Below are positions 56,724 through 64,000 of a stretch of DNA of 64,000 nt, in pieces. The stretch covers positions 16,975 through 80,974 of the forward strand of contig NZ_BOMH01000022.1 of assembly GCF_016862095.1 (NCBI RefSeq), given 5' to 3'. Source of the DNA: Actinoplanes cyaneus (lineage in GTDB: Bacteria; Actinomycetota; Actinomycetes; Mycobacteriales; Micromonosporaceae). Numbering within the stretch: the stretch's first letter is position 1; the number at the start of each line of letters is the position of its first letter. A program made the position numbers and the translations under genes. Under the pieces are notes generated by a model. The model was not told where the DNA came from. It saw only the letters and a program-made list of their open reading frames with translations, and ran no database searches.

Positions 56724-58883
56724 ATGCTCGAGAAGATCATCATCCAGACGACGTTGCGGGTGCCGGCAAGCGCCGGTGCCGCCGGTGACGGTTCGGCAGT
56801 GGCCCGGCAGCTGGACGCGACGCTGCTCGACGCCGGGTTCTGCGCGTCGCGGGCGTTGCTCGACCACGTCGGCGGGCTCGCGCCGGGCCCGGCGATGGAC
56901 CTGGCCGCCACGGTGGTCTCCACGGTGCGCGAGCTGGCCGGCGACCACGTGCGGCACAACCCGTACTTCATCGATTTCCCGGCCGGCGTGCCGGACACCG
57001 TCGAGTTCTGGGCCGGTCGGCTGCACGCGGCCGTGCTCGTCGGCGGCGGCACGGCGAGCGACGAGCAGATCCGGGACGCGGTCACCTCCGGCACGATCGA
57101 CCTGCTCGGCCTTCCGGGGTACGGCACCTACCAGCACACGTACGCCGACATGCTCGCCCGCCGTGACGAGCTGATCGCCTCGGCCGGTGACCGGCTGACC
57201 GTGCTGCATCTCGGTGACAGCGCCGGGGTGGAGGCGCACCGGCTCTACCTGGCCCTGGCCGGGAGCGCGACGCCGCACGGCGAGGCCGGCCTGGCGATCC
57301 TGAGCGAGCTGGCGGCCGCCTGTGCGGACGGCGAGCAGCCGGCCGAGATCCCGGTGCGGGAGAACCGTGCCGTGCTCAACGGCGTCCGCCTGGTGCTCGG
57401 CCGCCCCCTGGTGGCCGTGGACACCACGACCGACGTGCTGCGCCTGGCCTGCCAGGTCTCCGGCGGTGACGTGTCCCTCGCGGAGCCGACCCGGTTCCGC
57501 TCGTTTCGGCGCCCGGAGCGGCGGATCCTGCTGGCCGCGCTCGACGCGATCGTGGGCGCGAGCCCGGCCAAGCTGGGTGATGTCGGGCGGTACGGCGAGC
57601 GGTGGAAGCGGCTCGGCGAGCGGCTGCACCCGCACGAGTTCGGCGGGTGGCCGCACGCGCAGGCGGTGTTCGCGGTCGCGCGCGGTGAGCGCCGGGTCCG
57701 CACCGTAGCCGGTCGCGCCGAGGCGGCGTTCCGGGCCGGGGCGATCGGCTCGGCCGCGACGGTGCTGTCGGCCGCGCCGGGTCAGCTGCTGCGCTCGGCG
57801 GACAGGTTGCTGCGGCTCGCGCCGGAGTCCGAGCGGTCCGCCGTCGTCACCTCGCTGTCCGGTGCGCTGGGCTCGGCGTCCGGCCGGGTGCTGCTGTCGC
57901 TGCGCGAGCACGTCGTCAACCGGCTGACGCCGGCTCCGGCCCGGATGTACGTGAACCGGTCGCGCCGGGCGTGGGTGGCGCGCGACGAACGCCCGCCGCT
58001 GCCGTCCGGGCTGGTCGAGGAGGTGTCGGGGCTGCTCGACGCGGCGATCGGCGCGCGGCTGCCCGAGGCGGAACGGCCGCTGCTGGTCGATCCCGCGGTG
58101 CTCGGCGTGGCGCTGCCGTTGTCCGGGAAGGCGGCCGAGGGCGGCTTCGCGGTGCTGCCGCGCGGCTCGCGGGCGGCGGTCTCCGGTGACTTCCTGCGCT
58201 TCTTCACGTACTGGCGGCAGACGAGCCGGCGCACCGACTTCGACCTGTCGGTGCTGCTGCTCGACGAGTCGTTCCACACCGCCGGCCAGGTGTCGTGGAC
58301 GAACTACCACCACGACGGGGCGGTGCACTCCGGTGACCTCACCGACGCACCGGAGGGTGCGACGGAGTTCATCGACGTGCCGCTGACGATCACCGGGGCG
58401 TACGTGGTTCCGCAGGTCAACATCTACTCCGGCGAGTCGTTCGACGAGGTCGCCGAGTCGATGTTCGGCTACCAGACGCGGACGGCCGGGCAGCGTGGCG
58501 CGCCGTTCGACCCGCGGACCGTGCGGGCCCGCTCGGCGATGCGCGGGCCGGGGCGGGTCGCGCTGCCGATCGTCTTCGCCAGGGTCGCGCAGGGGTGGGA
58601 GGCCGTGTGGCTGCACCTCTACCTCGGTGGGCGCCCGGCGTTCAACCAAGTGGAGGGCAACGCGTTCAGCACGGCCGACCGGGTGCGGGCGCTGGTCGAG
58701 CGGGAGTACCTGACCATGGCGTACCTGATCGACCGCTGGCGTGCCAAGGCGCCGGTGCTCATGTGGGACGGTGCGCTGCCGGAGGAGCCGGTCACGTTCG
58801 TCGGTCTCGAGGCACCCGAGGGGTTGCCGGCGGGATCGGAGATCTACACGCTGGACAGGTTGCACGAGTTGATCCCCGCGTGA
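56724..58883 (+). CDS. TerD-domain stress protein (MXAN_6230/SCO0854-like)
   Basis: 719 residues from the ATG at 56724; the frame stays open back to an ATG at 56601 inside the tRNA-like element. The N-terminal 450 residues are helical (LVEAV-type MLEKIIIQTTLRVP, LLDHVGGLAPGPAMDLAATVVSTVREL, RRPERRILLAALDAI) and resemble the family of large TerD proteins often carrying a RING domain; no RING cysteines are present here. The C-terminal part (about 520-640) is a TerD beta-sandwich: RTDFDLSVLLLDESFHTAGQVSWTNYHHDGAVHSGDLTDAPEGATEFIDVPL, with calcium-site acids partly kept. TerD proteins act in calcium-linked responses to metal, phage or envelope stress. Confidence 0.72.
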   Translation: MLEKIIIQTTLRVPASAGAAGDGSAVARQLDATLLDAGFCASRALLDHVGGLAPGPAMDLAATVVSTVRELAGDHVRHNPYFIDFPAGVPDTVEFWAGRLHAAVLVGGGTASDEQIRDAVTSGTIDLLGLPGYGTYQHTYADMLARRDELIASAGDRLTVLHLGDSAGVEAHRLYLALAGSATPHGEAGLAILSELAAACADGEQPAEIPVRENRAVLNGVRLVLGRPLVAVDTTTDVLRLACQVSGGDVSLAEPTRFRSFRRPERRILLAALDAIVGASPAKLGDVGRYGERWKRLGERLHPHEFGGWPHAQAVFAVARGERRVRTVAGRAEAAFRAGAIGSAATVLSAAPGQLLRSADRLLRLAPESERSAVVTSLSGALGSASGRVLLSLREHVVNRLTPAPARMYVNRSRRAWVARDERPPLPSGLVEEVSGLLDAAIGARLPEAERPLLVDPAVLGVALPLSGKAAEGGFAVLPRGSRAAVSGDFLRFFTYWRQTSRRTDFDLSVLLLDESFHTAGQVSWTNYHHDGAVHSGDLTDAPEGATEFIDVPLTITGAYVVPQVNIYSGESFDEVAESMFGYQTRTAGQRGAPFDPRTVRARSAMRGPGRVALPIVFARVAQGWEAVWLHLYLGGRPAFNQVEGNAFSTADRVRALVEREYLTMAYLIDRWRAKAPVLMWDGALPEEPVTFVGLEAPEGLPAGSEIYTLDRLHELIPA

Positions 58884-58938
58884 GCAGCGGGGGCCGGGGC
58901 CATGCGGGTGCTTCCTTCTTTTCCGTTCGATTCGGGGA

Positions 58939-58956
58939 CCTCCGCGCGAGCGGAGG
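58939..58956. terminator. Hairpin downstream of the TerD-domain gene
   Basis: CCTCCGC-GCGA-GCGGAGG: a 7-bp stem and 4-base loop, 56 bases past the TerD gene stop. Confidence 0.5.
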
Positions 58957-58992
58957 ACAGGCCGTCCAGCACCCGCGCTCTCCCCGGCTCCC

Positions 58993-59023
58993 GCACCGGG
59001 CGGGCCTCCCGCCTGCCCGGTGC
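58993..59023. terminator. Hairpin between convergent genes
   Basis: GCACCGGGC (58993-59001) pairs with GCCCGGTGC (59015-59023), with further inner G-C pairs possible. It ends 12 bases past the stop of the minus-strand metalloprotease. Confidence 0.6.
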
Positions 59024-59034
59024 GTGAACCTCGG

Positions 59035-60099
59035 TCAGCGGGTCTGCAGCGACACCGCGTAGGTGCCGATCGCGTCCGGGTCGCTGTGCCGCACCGACAG
59101 CCAGTACTCGCCGGGCAGCAGCGTCCGCACGATCCGCTCGTTGCGGCCGAGCCCCCGGTCGCGGTCGAAGGCCAGCACCGCGCCGCGGTCGCTCGGGCCG
59201 TGCAGCAGGAGCACCGTGTCGCTCGGGCCGGTGGTCTCCATGACGTACGTCCCGGGCTCGGTCACCGTGAAGTGGTAGGTGTCGACCTCGCCGCTCAGTG
59301 CCAGGTCCGCCTTGATCGCGTCGCCGTTCACCACCAGCTCGCGCAGGCCCGGCCCGCCCCGCGGGTACTGCCGGCCCATGAACTGCCGGTCCATCGGGGA
59401 CAGCTCGGTGTTCCCGGCGATCGCGAAGGACCCGATCGTCAGGCTGTCCGGGATCGCATACTGCATGATCGACGCCGGGTCGTACGTGGTGTGGTTCGTC
59501 GAGTCCTCGCTGTAGAGCTCGAAGATGTTGTGGTCCACGTCCTCCGGGCTCCAGCCCTGCCCGGCGTAGTACGCGTAGACCTTCGGCCGGTCCCACGGGA
59601 TCACGCCGCCCGCCGCGGGACTCTGATGCTCGTGGATCATGCCGAGCGCGTGACCGAACTCGTGCCGGACCACCCGCTGGTACTCGCGCATGCCGGTGTT
59701 CTCGTAGAGCCACCCGAAGTTCATGGTGGCCTGCCTGGCGTCGGTGGTGAGCGCGTCGGTGCCGACCGCCGACCAGGAGAAACCCTCCTCGGCGAAGGAG
59801 ACCCGGATCTCCGCGTCGCGGTCACGCCCGAACGTCAGGGACAGGTTCGCGACCTGCTCCCACTCCATGGCGATGGCCTCCACCCGGGACTGCACCACGG
59901 GGTCGCCGTCCAGGAACCGGACCCGCAGCACGCGGCCGTTGTCCCACAACCGCATGCGCTCCACCGCGGCGGACGCGCCGTGGAAACAGGCGGCGCCGAT
60001 CCGCACGTTGTCGACGCGCTCCTCGACCGCGACCTGGTCGGACACCGAGCGGGGCACGCGACGTGCGTACGGGGAACAGATCTGAGGCTTCTCATCCAC
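59035..60099 (-). CDS. Astacin-like M12 metalloprotease with C-terminal PPC domain
   Basis: 354 residues from a GTG at 60099, six bases after GAAGGAA. The zinc motif HEFGHALGMIHEH (about 145-157) is the full astacin HExxHxxGxxHEx, and SIMQYAIP provides the Met-turn. N-terminal VLRVRFLDGDPVVQSRVEAIAMEWEQVANLSLTFG is the usual first half of bacterial M12 catalytic domains. Residues about 265-354 form a bacterial pre-peptidase C-terminal-type beta-sandwich (VDTYHFTVTEPGTYVMETTG). No signal peptide is visible from this start, which is unusual for the family. Confidence 0.82.
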   Translation of the reverse strand: MDEKPQICSPYARRVPRSVSDQVAVEERVDNVRIGAACFHGASAAVERMRLWDNGRVLRVRFLDGDPVVQSRVEAIAMEWEQVANLSLTFGRDRDAEIRVSFAEEGFSWSAVGTDALTTDARQATMNFGWLYENTGMREYQRVVRHEFGHALGMIHEHQSPAAGGVIPWDRPKVYAYYAGQGWSPEDVDHNIFELYSEDSTNHTTYDPASIMQYAIPDSLTIGSFAIAGNTELSPMDRQFMGRQYPRGGPGLRELVVNGDAIKADLALSGEVDTYHFTVTEPGTYVMETTGPSDTVLLLHGPSDRGAVLAFDRDRGLGRNERIVRTLLPGEYWLSVRHSDPDAIGTYAVSLQTR

Positions 60100-60297
60100 G
60101 GCAAGATTCCTTCGATGATCGGGTTTAGACTCCCGGACCGTACGTGACCTGCGGGTTCGCCATCTCGAAATGCGCTTCGCGCCGCTCGCGTCGCCACGGA
60201 TGTCGAGCTTTCGGGTGACGCCCGCGGTCCGTTGTCGATCCGGGCGGCGGCCCGTTCGTCGGTAGGGTGAATGATCCCGACCGAGGGGAACGACCTC

Positions 60298-60654
60298 ATG
60301 GCGAAGTACATGCTGCTGATCTACGGCGACGCCGCGCAGTGGGAGGCGATGACACCGGACGAGCGGGCCGCTCACGACGCGCGGCACGCGGCGTTCCGGG
60401 AGGCGGCCGGCCCGCGCGTGGCCGGTGGCGAGGAGCTGGAGTTCGCGCCGAACGCCACCACCCTGCGCGCCGGCGTGACCGGCGAGCCGATCACCACGGA
60501 CGGCCCGTTCCTGGAGACCAAGGAGGCGCTCGGCGAGTACTACCTGGTCGAGGCCGCCGACCTGGACGAGGTGCTGCGACTGGCCGCGCTGCTGCCCGAG
60601 GTGCACGCCTCGCACAGCGCCGTGGAGATCCGGCCCGTGGTGTTCCACGGGTGA
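60298..60654 (+). CDS. YCII/DGPF-domain protein (ECF42 partner), second copy
   Basis: 118 residues from the ATG at 60298 behind GAGGGGA. MLLIYGDAAQWEAMTPDERAAHDARHAAF opens the YCII fold and ITTDGPFLETKEALGEYYLVEAADLDE is the DGPF signature. Its stop overlaps the sigma-factor GTG. It is only moderately similar to the copy at 35283. Confidence 0.9.
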   Translation: MAKYMLLIYGDAAQWEAMTPDERAAHDARHAAFREAAGPRVAGGEELEFAPNATTLRAGVTGEPITTDGPFLETKEALGEYYLVEAADLDEVLRLAALLPEVHASHSAVEIRPVVFHG

Positions 60655-61892
60655 ACGACGACGTGGTCGCGGCGGTCGCCTCGGCGCACCGCCGCGACTG
60701 GGCGCAGGTGCTGGCGACCACCGTGCGGCTCACCCGGAACCTGGACCTCGCCGAGGAGTGCACCCAGGACGCGTACGCGCAGGCCTTGCGGGTCTGGCCG
60801 GAGAGCGGCGTGCCGGAGCGGCCCGGGGCGTGGCTGAGCCGGGTCGCCCGCAACCGCGCCCTCGACGTGGTGCGCCGTGAGACCCGGTTGCGCCGGATGC
60901 TGCCGCTGCTGGTCGTCGACGCGACCACGGCCGGGCCCGGGGACGATCCGGGCGGCGACGACCGGCTGCGGCTGATCTTCACCTGCTGTCATCCGGCGCT
61001 GGGGCGTGAGGCGCAGGTCGCGCTCACGCTGCGGCTGGTCTGCGGGCTGTCCACGGCGGAGGTGGCGCGCGCGTTCCTGATGCGCGAGCCGGCGATGGCG
61101 GCCCGGATCACGCGCGCCAAGCGGAAGATCGCGGCGGCGCGGATCCCGTACCGGGTGCCGGCCGCCGACCAGCTCGGCGAGCGGGTCGGCGCGGTGCTGC
61201 AGGTGGTACATCTGATCTTCACGACCGGGCACACCGCACCGGCCGGGCCCGCCCTCGTCCGGCGTGACCTCACGGACGGCGCCGTCGACCTGGCCCGGCT
61301 GCTGCGCCTGCTGATGCCCGGCGACGCCGACGTCGGCGCGCTGCTGGCGTTGCTGCTGCTCAACGAGGCGCGGGCGGACGGCAGGCGCGGGCCGGACGGG
61401 CGGCTGCTGCTGCTCTGCGACCAGGACCGGTCCCGCTGGGACGCCGGGCTGATCGCCGAGGGCTCGGCGCTGCTCACCCAGGCGCTGCGGCGGCGGCCAC
61501 TGAGCCGGTACGCCGTCGAGGCGGCCATCGCGGCGGTGCACGCCGAGGCGCCGAGCTGGGAGCGGACGGACTGGACCGAGATCGCCGGCCTCTACACCGT
61601 GCTGGGCCGGATGTGGCCGGGGTCGCCCGTCGTCGCGCTCAACCGGGCCGTGGCGATCGGGATGCGCGACGGGCCGCAGGCCGGGCTGACGGCGCTGGCG
61701 CCGCTGCTCGACGAGCCGGCCCTGGCGACGTACGGGTATCTGAGCGCGGCCCGGGCCGATTTCCTCCGGCGGCTCGGGCGCCGGGCGGAGGCGGAGACGG
61801 CGTACGCGGAAGCCTTGGCCCTGACCGGCAACGAGGTGGAGCGGGATTTCCTCGCCCGGCGTCTCGACGACGTCCGTGCCGCCGGCCGCTGA
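60651..61892 (+). CDS. ECF42-type RNA polymerase sigma factor, second copy
   Basis: 413 residues from a GTG overlapping the DGPF stop (GTGA). Sigma-2 (about 8-75: RRDWAQVLATTVRLTRNLDLAEECTQDAYAQALRVWP...GAWLSRVARNRALDVVRRE), sigma-4 (about 115-165: LTLRLVCGLSTAEVARAFLMREPAMAARITRAKRKIAAARIPYRVPAA), and the long TPR-like extension with LNRAVAIGMRDGPQAGLTAL and LSAARADFLRRLGRRAEAETAY. Same architecture as the copy 25 kb away. No anti-sigma factor adjacent. Confidence 0.9.
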   Translation: MNDDVVAAVASAHRRDWAQVLATTVRLTRNLDLAEECTQDAYAQALRVWPESGVPERPGAWLSRVARNRALDVVRRETRLRRMLPLLVVDATTAGPGDDPGGDDRLRLIFTCCHPALGREAQVALTLRLVCGLSTAEVARAFLMREPAMAARITRAKRKIAAARIPYRVPAADQLGERVGAVLQVVHLIFTTGHTAPAGPALVRRDLTDGAVDLARLLRLLMPGDADVGALLALLLLNEARADGRRGPDGRLLLLCDQDRSRWDAGLIAEGSALLTQALRRRPLSRYAVEAAIAAVHAEAPSWERTDWTEIAGLYTVLGRMWPGSPVVALNRAVAIGMRDGPQAGLTALAPLLDEPALATYGYLSAARADFLRRLGRRAEAETAYAEALALTGNEVERDFLARRLDDVRAAGR

Positions 61893-61995
61893 GCCCGCCC
61901 TCCGGCAACGCGGCCCGGTCCGGCCGGCTCTCCGCCGTGCCGGTGTCGCGTGGCGTGGCTACGCTCGGGGGATGTTGACGGCCAGGAGAACGAGC

Positions 61996-62433
61996 ATGTG
62001 GCGCGGCCGCTACGAGATCGAGTCGGACGGCCGCCCGGTCACCGTCTGGGATCCGTCGTGGTGGCGCAGCGGCGGTGACTTCACGATCGACGGGCACCGG
62101 TTCGAGGTGCGGGCCAACGGCTGGGGCACCAAGTACCGGATGTTCGACGACGCCGGCACCGAGATCGCCCTGGTCGAGCGGGCCGGTCGCAAGCACTGGA
62201 CGGTCCAGGCGGAGGGGCACGTCTACGAGTTCCGTCGCACCTCGTTCTTCGGCAACCGGCAGGAGTTGCTGATCGGCGGTGTCCCGGCCGGCTCGATGCA
62301 GCGCACCAGCGCCTGGACCGGGGCGATCGAGGCGGACCTGCCCGGCCTCCCGCTGTCCCTGCAGGTCTTCGTCGTCGGGGTCCAGATCGCGATCTGGCAG
62401 GCCCAGCAGTCGTCCGCCGCCTCCAGCACCTGA
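61996..62433 (+). CDS. LURP-one/tubby-like protein
   Basis: 145 residues from the ATG at 61996, eight bases after AGGAG; an ATG at 61972 is possible. A run of short beta strands (MWRGRYEIESDGRPVTVWDPSWWRSGGDFTIDGHRFEVRANGWGTKYRMFDDAGTEIALVERAGRKHWTVQAEGHVYEFRRTS) ends in one hydrophobic helix (LPLSLQVFVVGVQIAIW), the twelve-strand-plus-helix plan of LURP-one-related proteins. Function in bacteria unknown, possibly membrane tethering. Confidence 0.65.
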   Translation: MWRGRYEIESDGRPVTVWDPSWWRSGGDFTIDGHRFEVRANGWGTKYRMFDDAGTEIALVERAGRKHWTVQAEGHVYEFRRTSFFGNRQELLIGGVPAGSMQRTSAWTGAIEADLPGLPLSLQVFVVGVQIAIWQAQQSSAASST

Positions 62434-62468
62434 GGCGGCGCTCCGGTGCCGCGCCGCGCCTCCGGCAT

Positions 62469-62490
62469 TTACCAACCGATCGGTCTGTAA
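62469..62490. promoter_or_regulatory. TetR-type (PaaR-like) operator upstream of paaK
   Basis: A 22-bp imperfect palindrome around the perfect core ACCGATCGGT, ending 48 bases before the paaK start. It resembles operators of TetR regulators of phenylacetate genes in actinobacteria. Confidence 0.6.
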
Positions 62491-62538
62491 TAACGTGACA
62501 GGCGGGCAACTGTCACGCGGCGCCGGAGGGAGCATCCG

Positions 62539-63810
62539 ATGCTCGACCCGATCGAGACCGCCTCCCCCGGCGAGCTGCGCGCCCTGCAACTGACCCGGCT
62601 GCGCTGGACCCTGCGGCACGCCTACGACAACGTCCCGTTCTACCGCCGGAAGTTCGACGAGGCGGGCGTGCACCCCGGCGACTGCCTCGAGCTCGACGAT
62701 CTGCGACGCTTCCCGTTCACCACCAAACAGGACCTCCGAGACCATTATCCGTACGGCATGTTCGCCGTCCCCCGCGAGCGCATAGCGCGGATCCACGCGT
62801 CGAGCGGCACCACCGGCCGTCCCACCGTCGTCGGTTACACCCAGCGTGACCTGGACACCTGGGCCGCCCTGATGGCCAGGTCGATCCGGGCGGCCGGGGG
62901 ACGTCCCGGGCATCGCGTGCACGTCGCCTACGGGTACGGCCTGTTCACCGGCGGCCTCGGCGCCCACTACGGCGCGGAGCGGCTGGGCTGCACCGTCATC
63001 CCGGTCTCCGGCGGCATGACCGAGCGGCAGGTCCGGCTGATCGTCGACTTCGAGCCGGACGTCATCATGGTCACCCCGTCGTACATGCTGACGATCCTCG
63101 ACGAGTTCGACCGTCAGGGCGTCGACCCGCGTACCACCAGCCTGAAGGTCGGCATGTTCGGCGCCGAGCCGTGGACCGAGGACATGCGCCGCGAGGTCGA
63201 GGCCCGGCTCGACATGGACGCCGTCGACATCTACGGGCTGTCCGAGGTGATGGGTCCCGGTGTCAGCCAGGAGTGCGTGGAGACCAAGGACGGGCTGCAC
63301 GTCTGGGAGGACCATTTCTACCCGGAGATCATCGATCCGTCGTCCGGGACTCCGCTGCCCGGTGGTGAGCCGGGCGAACTGGTGTTCACGTCGCTGACCA
63401 AGGAGGCGATGCCGGTCATCCGGTACCGCACCCGCGACCTGACCCGCCTGCTGCCCGGCACGGCCCGCCCGATGCGCCGGATGGAACGGGTCACCGGCCG
63501 CACCGACGACATGATGATCGTGCGCGGCGTCAACGTCTTCCCGACGCAGGTCGAGGAGCTGATCCTGCGGGTGCCCGGGCTGGCGCCCCACTACCAGTGC
63601 GTGCTCGACCGCCCGGCGCGCCTCGACGAGTTGACCGTGCGGGTCGAGTCCCGGTCCGCCGGCCCCGTGGACGGCGCCGCCGGCACCCTCGAAGAGCTGA
63701 TCAAACACAACGTGGGCGTGTCCGTGCGGGTGGAGGTGGTGCCGCCGGCCGCGCTGGAGCGCTCGGTCGGCAAGGCGCGCCGCATCGTCGACAACCGTCC
63801 CCGCCCGTAA
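62539..63810 (+). CDS. paaK: Phenylacetate-CoA ligase
   Basis: 423 residues, normal length, with an ATG shortly after GGAGGG. ANL-superfamily motifs: P-loop HASSGTTGRPTVVGYT (about 87-102), AEPWTEDMRREVEARLDMDAVDIYGLSEVMGPGVSQEC, the YRTRDLTRL hinge, and the C-terminal GRTDDMMIVRGVNVFPTQVEELI typical of PaaK. The final KARRIVDNRP carries the catalytic Lys region. It converts phenylacetate, ATP and CoA to phenylacetyl-CoA. No other paa gene is in view. Confidence 0.92.
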   Translation: MLDPIETASPGELRALQLTRLRWTLRHAYDNVPFYRRKFDEAGVHPGDCLELDDLRRFPFTTKQDLRDHYPYGMFAVPRERIARIHASSGTTGRPTVVGYTQRDLDTWAALMARSIRAAGGRPGHRVHVAYGYGLFTGGLGAHYGAERLGCTVIPVSGGMTERQVRLIVDFEPDVIMVTPSYMLTILDEFDRQGVDPRTTSLKVGMFGAEPWTEDMRREVEARLDMDAVDIYGLSEVMGPGVSQECVETKDGLHVWEDHFYPEIIDPSSGTPLPGGEPGELVFTSLTKEAMPVIRYRTRDLTRLLPGTARPMRRMERVTGRTDDMMIVRGVNVFPTQVEELILRVPGLAPHYQCVLDRPARLDELTVRVESRSAGPVDGAAGTLEELIKHNVGVSVRVEVVPPAALERSVGKARRIVDNRPRP

Positions 63811-63836
63811 GTTCAGGAGGCCGCCGCCCGGGCAGG

Positions 63837-64000
63837 TCAGCGCCGGTGGCCGACTCCGAGTCAACGCCCGTGGCTGACTCCGAGTCGACGCCCGTGGCTG
63901 CCTCAGGGTCAGCGCCGGTGGCCGAATCTGCGCCGCTGGCCGGGTCCGGATCAGCGCCGGTGGCCGAATCTGCGCCGCTGGCCGGGTCCGGATCAGCGCC
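63837..64000. repeat. Tandem repeat array running off the right edge
   Basis: Three 24-bp units are followed by two 42-bp units (the 24-mer extended by 18 bp) and the start of a third. In one plus frame they read SAPVADSE, STPVADSE, STPVAASG and then SAPVAESAPLAGSG twice. That frame stays open to the edge, and an AGGAGG lies at 63815-63820, but no start codon is properly spaced. It may be a low-complexity linker of a gene beyond the window or non-coding repeat. Confidence 0.75.

Noticed and set aside
63837..64000. CRISPR array at the right edge
   Set aside because: Direct 24- and 42-bp units without unique spacers; it is a simple tandem repeat.

Overview
The window is very GC-rich DNA with strong G/C preference at third codon positions and many GTG starts. 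Gene content points to a filamentous actinobacterium, most likely Micromonosporaceae (Actinoplanes-like). The evidence is a type VII secretion locus with fused EccC and an EccD, two ECF42-type sigma/DGPF modules, an F420-type LLM oxidoreductase and a deazaflavin nitroreductase-like protein, and many Tat/Sec-exported polysaccharide hydrolases. The genus is an inference; no rRNA is present.

Layout. (1) 1-3.6 kb: a membrane protein cut by the edge, an F420-type reductase, a start-less gene remnant beside a small tandem duplication, a Bcr/CflA efflux pump and an LLM oxidoreductase. (2) 3.8-19.3 kb: a carbohydrate and exoenzyme region with a GH78-type alpha-L-rhamnosidase, a DeoR-HTH/sugar-binding regulator, a GH5 enzyme, an esterase/MarR pair, a GH43-CBM enzyme, two small exported proteins, an M4 metalloprotease, a methyltransferase/AraC pair and a GH106 rhamnosidase-like enzyme. 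Both rhamnosidases carry a LacI-type operator around TGAAACGTTTCA. (3) 19.7-29.2 kb: TetR, a 27-bp tandem repeat array, XRE plus an accessory methionine aminopeptidase, a methyltransferase, a PadR-ABC operon, OsmC, GNAT and an S37 peptidase. (4) 29.5-41.2 kb: L,D-transpeptidase, a strictosidine synthase-like protein, a giant exported alpha/beta hydrolase, the first DGPF/ECF42 module, an aldo/keto reductase/TetR pair with twin operators, a DUF305 protein, and a two-gene split copper amine oxidase. (5) 41.5-56.5 kb: the type VII secretion locus, with two tandemly duplicated operons (large WDG-headed protein plus lipoprotein), Esx-like proteins, EccC, EccD, a MinD-like ATPase and a small membrane protein. 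(6) 56.6-64 kb: a tRNA-like gene with an expanded anticodon region just upstream of a TerD-domain protein, an astacin-like protease, the second DGPF/ECF42 module, a LURP-one-like protein, phenylacetate-CoA ligase with a TetR-type operator, and a short-period tandem repeat running off the right edge.

Working together. The glycosidase region reads as a dispersed plant-polysaccharide regulon (rhamnose, arabinan, glucan/mannan) under LacI- and DeoR-type control. Many local regulators sit divergently beside their targets with visible palindromes: MarR/esterase, TetR/AKR, XRE/MAP and PadR/ABC. The type VII locus has motor (EccC), channel (EccD) and candidate substrates, but no EccB, EccE or MycP in the window.

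Most unusual items: (a) the tRNA-like gene whose body folds normally but has about 61 nt where a 7-nt anticodon loop belongs, 27 nt upstream of the TerD gene; (b) the split copper amine oxidase that keeps the copper histidines and cofactor tyrosine but appears to have lost the catalytic Asp and the Asn next to the tyrosine; (c) the 3.39-kb tandem duplication in the type VII locus, with small Esx-like proteins sharing an SRPIxV tail; (d) a 23-bp perfect inverted repeat between divergent promoters; (e) the exact 27-bp array following a TetR gene.
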